From Mariaggregatimicrobium sp964498785 (GTDB taxonomy: Bacteria; Zhuqueibacterota; Zhuqueibacteria; Thermofontimicrobiales; Thiofontviventaceae), in the NCBI GenBank assembly GCA_964498785.1, contig CAZCJL010000059.1, positions 1-40,984 on the forward strand: a stretch of 40,984 bases of DNA, given 5' to 3'. The position numbers and the translations under genes are program-made. The notes beneath the pieces are model-generated. The model was not told where the DNA came from. It was given only the letters and a program-made list of their open reading frames with translations, and did not search any database. Below are positions 8,671-15,431 of this stretch, one piece after another (position 1 is the first letter of the stretch; every line of letters begins with the position of its first letter).

Positions 8671-9460
8671 CGTGCTCTCTTAAATATCCTTTTTCAACAA
8701 TGTCATGATATTTAGCAGCCAGCCGACGGTTTTTGCTGATCCAGTCTTTTTCCGGTGTTTCAAATTGCGGTGGCATAACCACGATTTCCACAGTGAATTC
8801 TTTTAGTCCTAAAAACCTCCAGAAATGATCGGCAAATTTCATATCCGCGTACCAGCACACCAGGTCCCTGTTTTTCGGGGAAAAGGATTGATGATTCACA
8901 GAGACATATCGAATGGCAATCGGCAGGATGGGAGTTTGAGCGAGAATGGGACAGGAAAAGATAGTCTTTTTAAACGGAAGCACAGATTCACCATTAGAGG
9001 ACGTACCTTCCGGGAAAATGGAAATATTGAAGCCATCTTTTAACGCGTTTGCGATTTGATGAATATAGGGTCGGTGCGTACTACCAGTGATCGTTCTATC
9101 AATAAACAACATGCCGCCCAGCCATGCCAGCGTACCCAACAGCGGCCAACTGCGGACTTCTTTTTTAGCGACAAACACAACCGGAATCTGGCTGCCAACC
9201 AGGATCACATCGATATAACTGAGATGATTTCCAATTATGAAATAATTTTGCTTTCTTTTAATATAATGTGAATTTGTGAGAGTGACTTTGATTCCAAAAA
9301 TGAACAGAAAAATTTTGGCATAGATAGGTACAAAATATGTAGTCGCCTTCCGATGCGTTTTGGTTCCAAAGGGTAAAAAAATAATCGTGACAATAATTGT
9401 CAGCGCTAAAAACAAAATATTAATAATCAAAAAGCTCAGCAAACGAATAATCTGTCTCAT
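8657..9460 (-). CDS. plsC: 1-acyl-sn-glycerol-3-phosphate acyltransferase (PlsC family)
   Basis: A membrane-bound lysophosphatidate acyltransferase that forms phosphatidic acid in phospholipid synthesis. Two hydrophobic segments lie near the N-terminus (about 5-30 and 45-57). The catalytic HX4D motif is NHLSYID (about 78-84), the glycerophosphate-binding block is FPEGTSSNG (about 152-160), and LPIAIRYVS matches the later conserved block. The 267-residue length is typical. It overlaps ahcY downstream and lies 33 bases behind the DUF4384 gene. Relatives acylate ornithine lipids or other lysolipids, so the exact acceptor is uncertain. No clear Shine-Dalgarno precedes the ATG, which fits translational coupling in an operon. 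Confidence 0.9.
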   Translation of the reverse strand: MRQIIRLLSFLIINILFLALTIIVTIIFLPFGTKTHRKATTYFVPIYAKIFLFIFGIKVTLTNSHYIKRKQNYFIIGNHLSYIDVILVGSQIPVVFVAKKEVRSWPLLGTLAWLGGMLFIDRTITGSTHRPYIHQIANALKDGFNISIFPEGTSSNGESVLPFKKTIFSCPILAQTPILPIAIRYVSVNHQSFSPKNRDLVCWYADMKFADHFWRFLGLKEFTVEIVVMPPQFETPEKDWISKNRRLAAKYHDIVEKGYLREHDESK

Positions 9461-9493
9461 AACGCAATATCGCGATCCGGTATGAATGATTTA

Positions 9494-10336
9494 TTAGTTA
9501 GAAGTTTTAATTTTACAGCTTGTCTCAAAAAATTCAGCGGTTTCGTTCTTATCGATGCGTACACCTCGAGTTTGGATTTCAATAACCGACATATCATCGT
9601 TCACCTGAAGCATCGGTCCTCCACTAAAAGTCGTGATAATATCTCCTTGCGGTTTTGTGCTGGCGTATACAACCACTTTTTCTTTCCCAAAAGGAGGTGA
9701 CACCGTAATTGTAAATCCGGAACCCGCGGCAGGCAATTCAATGTCTTTATTTCCATGAAAAAAATTATTGAAATTGAATTGATTCGGGATTAGCTGTAAC
9801 TTGTTATTTTTTGCATCAATATAGATTACCCGCGCATAAAAGTCTTTGTTCCCGCGCATATAAAATTTCATCTGTTCGCCTGCTTTGTATTTATCTTTCG
9901 CAGACCATACTATCACCGTCAACGGGCCACTCAACTCGGGTGCGTTAATTTCTTTAACCGGACTAGGTGGCTTTGATTTTAACGCATAGCGAATTTCAGC
10001 CTTAATCCAGTAATGATATCGGTTATCCTCCGTAAAACCGTAATCTTTATAATCCAGAATCTTAAGCATTCCTTCAGCGCTGGATTTTATAATATCATAT
10101 TTTAATTTGTAATTCTCAACCGTTGTCAAATTTTCGATATGCACCTCTCCCCGTTCAAGGGCAAGCCGTTTGGCTTCCATGCGCGCTTCATTGCGAATCT
10201 GGCGGATTGTCTTATCTTCGGAAAGATAAACATAACCATCAGCCTCCACAATTGTCGACCTGACTTCCTGTCCATAAACAGTGGTAATGCGAATGACAAG
10301 AATCAATAAAAGAATCAATGAGTTGTGATGTATCAT
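9494..10336 (-). CDS. Secreted DUF4384-domain protein
   Basis: A 280-residue protein with a signal peptide (about 1-22, ending VYGQ). The N-terminal part (25-120) has an alanine/arginine-rich helix, RQIRNEARMEAKRLALERG, as in exported proteins that precede LPP20/DUF4384-type domains. The C-terminal half (about 135-270) carries the DUF4384 pattern: KYKAGEQMKFYMRGNKDFYARV followed by the hydrophobic strands LQLIPNQF and EKVVVYAST. In other bacteria DUF4384 is often fused to caspase-like peptidases; here it is a separate gene two places downstream of one. AAGGGGTG supports the start. The molecular function is unknown. I see it as a periplasmic partner of the caspase module. Confidence 0.75.
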   Translation of the reverse strand: MIHHNSLILLLILVIRITTVYGQEVRSTIVEADGYVYLSEDKTIRQIRNEARMEAKRLALERGEVHIENLTTVENYKLKYDIIKSSAEGMLKILDYKDYGFTEDNRYHYWIKAEIRYALKSKPPSPVKEINAPELSGPLTVIVWSAKDKYKAGEQMKFYMRGNKDFYARVIYIDAKNNKLQLIPNQFNFNNFFHGNKDIELPAAGSGFTITVSPPFGKEKVVVYASTKPQGDIITTFSGGPMLQVNDDMSVIEIQTRGVRIDKNETAEFFETSCKIKTSN

Positions 10337-10409
10337 TTCAACACCCCTTTTATTTTGTGTGCATTGTTTTTAAATAGTCAGTTAGTTGACGACTTCATCA
10401 TTCTAATTA

Positions 10410-12071
10410 TTATCCGATTACGAATTGACTACTTTTCAAGAGCGTTCCATCTTCTGCATAAACATTTACTTTCCATGTGCCCTTTTGATGAGGATAAATG
10501 GTTTTATAATCATAGGTACGATATGATTTAGATGGAACAATATTTTTAATTTTATTTTGCTTAATTAATTTATTATTGTAAAACCATTTGTAAGTAATAA
10601 ATGTTCGGGAGCGTTTATTACTCACTGTGGCATGAGCCCAGATTTTGACAGCACTTGAAATGGTAAATTTTGATGCGATGTCATACGGATCCCGCTGAAA
10701 CACCGTTCGACAGAAAACGAGGCGGTTAATAGCGACATCCTCAGTAATCGGTTTATTCGCCGTTACTTTCTTTGAACCTAATACATTTCCTTTTTCGTCA
10801 GTAATTCGTAGCAGCCAGGTTCCGTATTGTTTGCTTGATATTTTACGGGAGCTATTAAATTCTGCTACTAATTGATCTGATTGAAACGATTCTTCTGAGA
10901 CCAGCTTATTGTTCAACAACCACTGTTGTTTAATAGAAATTCCCGGGAAATTACTGGATACTTTTGAAAAAAACACATATTCATTGCCATCTGCAACAAA
11001 CTGAGTTAATACGCTATCTGGTTTGCTTTGTGTAATACCCGTCGCCAGTTCGATCTGGTTTATTTCCTGTTTTTTATTTTCTATTGAAAAGTTTACTCTG
11101 TTCAGACTCGTCCCCTGGCCATCTAAAATTTTCACATACCAGTTGCCAGTTTTTTTTGAGCTAATATCTAATCTGCTCCAATTTTTTTCTCGCAACTTTT
11201 CTAACATAACTTTTTCCCGAGCTTCGGGTTTATTATCATAATACCATTCATGGACAATTTCAGTATACTTTTCTTTGGTGTGAGTTTCTGTGTAGCAATA
11301 TAAAACGCGATTTTTTGCCAGGAATATTTTTCCCGTATTTTGGGGTTTCTCTTCTACAACATCCTCGCATATAACGGCAACAGGCACTTCAATCCTGGGA
11401 TATATCAGCGTAAATGCGGTAATCGCCCATGTATTTCCATCTCTCGTCTTTAAATGGGCTTCCCACTCACCTAACTCATCCAGAGCAAATTTTCGCTGGC
11501 ACCAGGCTTTACCTCCCTTTACAGAGACCGGAAGCGGCGTGGAATCTTTAATTTCCTTTTTATAAAACCATTCGATAAAATAATCAGTCCGTTGTGACCG
11601 TGGTGATATTTCCGTGAAACAATGCAACGTTTTACTTCGTCCGATTTCAAACGTTGGGCCCAGGCCGGCTGGTTCGCCATTATAGACAAACTCACAGACG
11701 GTCATCTGATCGGCAGGACTTTTTGCTCCCGGCAATTCGATTATTGGTACGACATAATAACCGAGGATGACGCCCAAAATCAGCATCACCAATGAAAGCG
11801 AGATAATCAAGCCCGGACTGTAATTATTTCCACCTCCGACCTGATGGGAAAAAAAGGCAACTTGTTTATTTGCATGTTTTAATCGGTTGCCGGTCTCTCT
11901 GATTTCAGATTTTTGTTCAGAGATTTGAACATCATTAATCGCACCAGCTTTTTTATCAAATCTTAGCTTATTTAATTCTTCTTTTTGCTTTTTTAATTTT
12001 TCCTCCAGTTCATCCCGTTCCGCAGTAAGTCTTCTTAGAATATCTAACGTATCCTCCGTTTTTCGGCCCAT
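10410..12071 (-). CDS. Membrane-anchored coiled-coil protein with four DUF2914-like repeats
   Basis: 553 residues, function unknown. Residues 5-70 are a highly charged coiled coil on the cytoplasmic side. One membrane segment spans about 86-110 (IISLSLVMLILGVILGYYVV). The remainder holds four consecutive beta-rich repeats of about 100 residues (roughly 121-222, 230-330, 340-440, 450-553). Each ends with a tryptophan and glycine pattern: GEWEAHLKTRDGNTW, GNWYVKILDGQGTS, GTWLLRITDEKGNV, GTWKVNVYAEDGTL. This resembles the DUF2914 fold, with W-[FYL]-[YL]-x-[NK]-[NK] strands before each. The gene lies 28 bases behind the caspase-FGE gene, with GGAGGG before the ATG. It probably presents an extracytoplasmic binding surface and signals or scaffolds across the inner membrane. 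The domain assignment is by eye. Confidence 0.75.
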   Translation of the reverse strand: MGRKTEDTLDILRRLTAERDELEEKLKKQKEELNKLRFDKKAGAINDVQISEQKSEIRETGNRLKHANKQVAFFSHQVGGGNNYSPGLIISLSLVMLILGVILGYYVVPIIELPGAKSPADQMTVCEFVYNGEPAGLGPTFEIGRSKTLHCFTEISPRSQRTDYFIEWFYKKEIKDSTPLPVSVKGGKAWCQRKFALDELGEWEAHLKTRDGNTWAITAFTLIYPRIEVPVAVICEDVVEEKPQNTGKIFLAKNRVLYCYTETHTKEKYTEIVHEWYYDNKPEAREKVMLEKLREKNWSRLDISSKKTGNWYVKILDGQGTSLNRVNFSIENKKQEINQIELATGITQSKPDSVLTQFVADGNEYVFFSKVSSNFPGISIKQQWLLNNKLVSEESFQSDQLVAEFNSSRKISSKQYGTWLLRITDEKGNVLGSKKVTANKPITEDVAINRLVFCRTVFQRDPYDIASKFTISSAVKIWAHATVSNKRSRTFITYKWFYNNKLIKQNKIKNIVPSKSYRTYDYKTIYPHQKGTWKVNVYAEDGTLLKSSQFVIG

Positions 12072-12099
12072 TTATTTCTTTCCCTCCTATTCAAAAATA

Positions 12100-13812
12100 T
12101 CAGAATTCAGGCACAGTTAGAACAACCCGAAATCCCACGGTTGACGATCCTTTAGAAAATGGAATAATCAGTCGTTTCGTAGCCCGACATTGCCAGTCAA
12201 ATGCATCGTAACCGCCGCCCCGGATAACGCGTCTACCGGAACCATACGATTCTCCATAGCCATCATGCACATCATAACACCACTCCCAAACATTACCGGC
12301 CATATCTTTAATTCCATTGACGTCAGCCGGAAAACTTCCTACCGGCGCGGTAAATGTCCATTGATCCCGATAGCTTATATCCCGTAAGTTGGCGTCGTTT
12401 TGACTCAGATTGTCTTTGCCATTCGGGAATTTAACAGCTTCACCGCCGCGGCGAGCCACATATTCCCATTCGGCTTCTGTCGGAAGGCGTCCTATTAAAC
12501 GATATTTCGTTCCAACCCATTCACAATATGCCTGTGCATCATCATACGAAACACCCACAACCGGATGCGAAGGTTCAACCAGATATTTCTTCATACTATT
12601 ATAACGCGAATCGCAGGAGTAGTCAATTTCAACAGGATCTACTGATTTCATCCAGGCAGGGAAATGTTTTTTTATCTGGCGGACAAAATCAATATATTCT
12701 TCATTTGTCACTTCGTGCTCAAGAATATAGAAATCATTCACCGTTACTTTGTGTGCCGGGCCTTCGTTGGACTCGCCATCGCCAAAGGTATCTCCCATAA
12801 TGAACTCTGCTTTGTGGAATTTCACAAATGTCGGTGGTGGCGGTATCGGGGGCAGGTGCGGGTAAACCGGAGGAGGCTGGCTCCAATTATTATCAACATC
12901 AGGTATTTCAGTAATCGGAGAATAATCAGTGGGCATAAAAATAAATTCTCCGCTTCCTCTAAAATTGGCATAGACAGGAGTCTGGACTTCGTTTGTGATA
13001 CGGGCGACTTCCTGTGTTAAGTAGGAAGCCAGTTCTGTGGCAGAAATAATTCCATTTAGGTCTGTATCAGCAGCAAAACCTGGTGATTTAATACCAGCTA
13101 ACAGTTTGTAAGTAAACGCGCTGTGCCCCCAATCCGGGCTTTCCAGCACTTTTTCTCCTTTTTTTCCGGCGGTAATTATTTGGCGTCCGAGTTCGCGACT
13201 TTTTCTATTGATATCAGCTTCATTTTCAACTTGTACAACAGTTGCCCCGCGTGTTGAAGCTGCAAATCCGCTGTAGCAGGCATCGATAAGAAACAAAATA
13301 TGTTTGGCTGCGCAGTTCGTGGAAAATTGTTCCATTTCTTCCATGCTTAGATAGGTTGCATAAGCGTTTTTACTCTTCTTCTTTTCTCCGTCATAAGGAA
13401 CAAGAAAACCTTTTTCCGTACCGTTTCGAAATGTTCGGGTTTCGCCGTGACCAGCCCAAAAGAAAACGAGGCGATCATTTTCACCAATTCGATTGATAAA
13501 ATCGCCCCGCAACAAAATATGAATATTTTCAAGGGTCACTTCTTTATTCAGGTACACTCTTATATTTTTTTTATCGAAACCATAATCATCAATCAGAACA
13601 TTCTTAACATCCTGCACATCATTAAGGGCGTAATCCAAATCCGGCCAATATTTGAAATCATTAATACCAATCAATATCGCCCAACTGTTGTCATAACCAA
13701 GCAGATTTTTTTTTAACGTATTATCCAGCGCAAACGCGCGCTGAAGATTAAAACGAAAAAACATATTTGTGAAGAGTAAACATATCATTAATAAGATAAA
13801 TATCCTCTTCAT
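12100..13812 (-). CDS. Exported caspase-like (C14) peptidase fused to an FGE-sulfatase (SUMF1-like) domain
   Basis: A two-domain protein of about 570 residues. A signal peptide or anchor is at the amino end (ILLMICLLFTNMFF). The caspase domain spans about 45-300, with catalytic His122 in FFWAGHGE and Cys179 in FLIDACYSG. The linker at about 310-330 is proline-rich (SQPPPVYPHLPPIPPPP). A formylglycine-generating-enzyme fold (about 330-570) follows, with FIMGD, EVTNEEYIDFV, RLPTEAEWEY, DMAGNVWEWC and VGFRVVL. Of the two FGE active cysteines only one is kept (WQCRATKR); the partner five residues upstream is absent, so a binding rather than enzymatic role is likely. Counting is from the ATG at 13812, which is 10 bases from GGGAGG; an ATG at 13821 abuts that site. 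It is the first gene of the operon. Confidence 0.88.
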   Translation of the reverse strand: MKRIFILLMICLLFTNMFFRFNLQRAFALDNTLKKNLLGYDNSWAILIGINDFKYWPDLDYALNDVQDVKNVLIDDYGFDKKNIRVYLNKEVTLENIHILLRGDFINRIGENDRLVFFWAGHGETRTFRNGTEKGFLVPYDGEKKKSKNAYATYLSMEEMEQFSTNCAAKHILFLIDACYSGFAASTRGATVVQVENEADINRKSRELGRQIITAGKKGEKVLESPDWGHSAFTYKLLAGIKSPGFAADTDLNGIISATELASYLTQEVARITNEVQTPVYANFRGSGEFIFMPTDYSPITEIPDVDNNWSQPPPVYPHLPPIPPPPTFVKFHKAEFIMGDTFGDGESNEGPAHKVTVNDFYILEHEVTNEEYIDFVRQIKKHFPAWMKSVDPVEIDYSCDSRYNSMKKYLVEPSHPVVGVSYDDAQAYCEWVGTKYRLIGRLPTEAEWEYVARRGGEAVKFPNGKDNLSQNDANLRDISYRDQWTFTAPVGSFPADVNGIKDMAGNVWEWCYDVHDGYGESYGSGRRVIRGGGYDAFDWQCRATKRLIIPFSKGSSTVGFRVVLTVPEF

Positions 13813-14040
13813 TTTTTGCATTCCTCCCTGAAAAATCTGATTAAAAGCGTATTGGTTATTTATTAAATTTTTGTTCCGTCAGATCTTAAATACGAGACCA
13901 GGAACCTACATTTGTTGCTAATGAAATCAATGAAGCGGTAAAATGGTACGAGGCAAGTTCAATGATGTTTTTCAGAAGTAATGACACCCAATTTCAATGG
14001 AGCCGAAATTGCGAAATAGTCATTTTTTTTAATATAATGA

Positions 14041-14069
14041 AAAATAAATAAATATTTTGTAAAAGTCAA
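14041..14069 (-). promoter_or_regulatory. Candidate promoter of the caspase operon
   Basis: Read on the minus strand, TTGACT (14069-14064) is followed after exactly 17 bases by TATTTT (14046-14041). Transcription would run toward the caspase gene with a leader of about 220 bases. The -35 box is one base off consensus; the -10 is weaker. Confidence 0.45.
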
Positions 14070-14139
14070 GAAATTTTGAATTTATTTGTAACGGAGTGTT
14101 TGATGAAGTAAACAACTGATGATTTACTACAAAGAATAA

Positions 14140-14170
14140 CGAGCAGCAATATAAATAAGTATGCCGCTCG
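14140..14170 (-). terminator. Hairpin after the methyltransferase gene
   Basis: CGAGCAGCA (14140-14148) and TGCCGCTCG (14162-14170) form a 9-bp stem with one G-T pair and a 13-base loop, 30 bases past the methyltransferase stop. No U-run follows on the minus strand, so termination is uncertain. Confidence 0.35.
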
Positions 14171-14199
14171 TATAAACATTTACGGGATAGGTTATCAAA

Positions 14200-14769
14200 T
14201 CATTTTGTTGCAATAATCAAATAGCTTTTACGGAGAATGGATGAGCGCTGAAGGTATTTTTTTCGCGGTTGGATAAACATCGTTTGGCGAAGTGTTTTAT
14301 CAAATTTTTGTTTCCAATCTTTACTGCGAACACCTTCAAGGATATACAAATGCCCACCATTTTTTAGCACACGGTGCATTTCATCGATGGCTCTAACTTT
14401 TTGTGGAAAGGAATGCACTGCGTTTGCACAGGTAATTACATCGAAATAATTATTATCGAATGGTAAGTTATCTGCGGGTGCTGTCTCAAAATGAATATTC
14501 GAATTTGAATTCCTTTTTACATTTCTGGCAATTTTACTATTTGATGAATCAACACCATGAAGTTCTGAATCTGAAATAATCTGCGCGATCCCAAAGACCA
14601 GCTTGCCATTTCCGCATGCAACATCAAGCAATCTCATACCTTCAAACAGATCAATTTCCGGGATAATTGTCCTGCATTCCGGTTGCAAGACATGTTTTAT
14701 CGGCATAGATGTTTTATATTTCTGAGCCACATGATTGTAGAAAACTTTCGTTGTCGTCTGCTGCTGCAT
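14200..14769 (-). CDS. Class I SAM-dependent methyltransferase (Methyltransf_11 type)
   Basis: A 189-residue cytoplasmic methyltransferase of unknown substrate. Motif I is LLDVACGNGKL (about 48-58), the acidic residue after strand 2 lies in LHGVDSSNSKIA, motif IV is FDVITCANAVHSFP, and the post-motif KNGGHLYILEG follows. This is the UbiE/BioC-like small-molecule group. AGAGGTGG sets the start. The C-terminus is short and basic (QPRKKYLQRSSILRKS), so about 20-40 residues may be missing relative to fuller relatives. It stands alone between the caspase operon and the DksA-like gene and gives no context for its substrate. Confidence 0.8.
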   Translation of the reverse strand: MQQQTTTKVFYNHVAQKYKTSMPIKHVLQPECRTIIPEIDLFEGMRLLDVACGNGKLVFGIAQIISDSELHGVDSSNSKIARNVKRNSNSNIHFETAPADNLPFDNNYFDVITCANAVHSFPQKVRAIDEMHRVLKNGGHLYILEGVRSKDWKQKFDKTLRQTMFIQPRKKYLQRSSILRKSYLIIATK

Positions 14770-14909
14770 AAACCACCTCTTTTTATGAAATTAATCTCTC
14801 ATCAGCATGAATTTATATAATTTGCAAATAATCATAAAGCTATAAATTTTTGACTGAAAAGCAAGATAATTTTTCATAATATTTCTATTCCGGCATGAAT
14901 AGAATTCGC

Positions 14910-14938
14910 TTGACAATTATGTAATTTAATTGTATATT
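14910..14938 (+). promoter_or_regulatory. Sigma70-type promoter of the DksA-like gene
   Basis: TTGACA (14910-14915), a 17-base spacer and TATATT (14933-14938). The -35 box is a perfect consensus. Transcription would start near 14945, giving a leader of about 64 bases before the ATG at 15009. Confidence 0.75.
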
Positions 14939-15008
14939 TAAATACTCGAATTTCAACTTTAACTAAAAATGTATAAAGGACTTGTTACTGAATTAATGGA
15001 ACAAAGCT

Positions 15009-15377
15009 ATGGATAAAAAAGACCTCAAATATTTCAGACGTCTGATTTTAGAGAAACGAGACGAAATACTTAAAGAAATGGGGGTTATTCAGGAATCTTC
15101 TCTTAACAACACGTCCAAAGATTCAACGGGAAATGATTCGACGTATTCGACTCACATGGCTGATCAAGGCACCGACGCCCAGGAACGGGAAAAAGCGTTT
15201 TATTATGCGTCTCGAGAGAATAAATACATAGTATATCTCAATGAAGCGTTGAACCGAATAGAAGATGGAACATACGGCACCTGCGTGATATGTGGTAAGG
15301 ATATACCAAAAGAAAGGCTTGAGGCAGTTCCAATTACACAATATTGCGTTCCTTGTAAAATGACCGAAAAGCAATAA
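15009..15377 (+). CDS. DksA/TraR family zinc-finger protein
   Basis: A 122-residue RNA polymerase secondary-channel regulator of the DksA/TraR group. Residues 1-75 form the helical coiled-coil part (LKYFRRLILEKRDEILKEM and ALNRIEDGTYGTC). The C4 zinc finger is CVICGKDIP...QYCVPCK (about 95-117). The AD(x)A-type tip is replaced by MADQGTDAQER, as in the shorter DksA-like proteins of FCB bacteria and Firmicutes YteA. It has its own strong promoter and shares a nested terminator with convergent lon. It probably modulates transcription initiation in stress; whether it responds to ppGpp cannot be read from sequence. Confidence 0.9.
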   Translation: MDKKDLKYFRRLILEKRDEILKEMGVIQESSLNNTSKDSTGNDSTYSTHMADQGTDAQEREKAFYYASRENKYIVYLNEALNRIEDGTYGTCVICGKDIPKERLEAVPITQYCVPCKMTEKQ

Positions 15378-15416
15378 AAGGTTTAATAATATCATTAAAC
15401 TCTCCTATTGCTTTTC
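15366..15416. terminator. Nested bidirectional terminator between the dksA-like gene and lon
   Basis: An outer stem GAAAAGCAATA (15366-15376) / TATTGCTTTTC (15406-15416) encloses an inner perfect stem GTTTAAT (15381-15387) / ATTAAAC (15394-15400). The outer arm overlaps the stop codon of the DksA-like gene. T-rich stretches follow the hairpin in both directions, which fits a shared terminator for two convergent genes. Confidence 0.6.
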
Positions 15417-15431
15417 TCATATTTTTGAAAA

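Larger units (their letters stand above)
13822..14199. other. Intergenic region upstream of the caspase operon
   Basis: This 378-base AT-rich gap separates the caspase operon from the methyltransferase gene. It holds a minus-strand promoter candidate (14041-14069) and a hairpin (14140-14170). A plus-strand open stretch at 13905-14051 reads PTFVANEINEAVKWYE, which resembles the start of a VOC/glyoxalase domain, but it has no start codon and quickly loses similarity. I treat it as at most a relic. Confidence 0.5.

Noticed and set aside
12100..13812. Diversity-generating retroelement target
   Set aside because: The FGE fold fits, but no reverse transcriptase, template repeat or A-biased variation is visible in the window.
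13905..14051. Relic of a VOC/glyoxalase gene
   Set aside because: Only about 16 residues (PTFVANEINEAVKWYE) resemble the family, with no start codon; too short to support.
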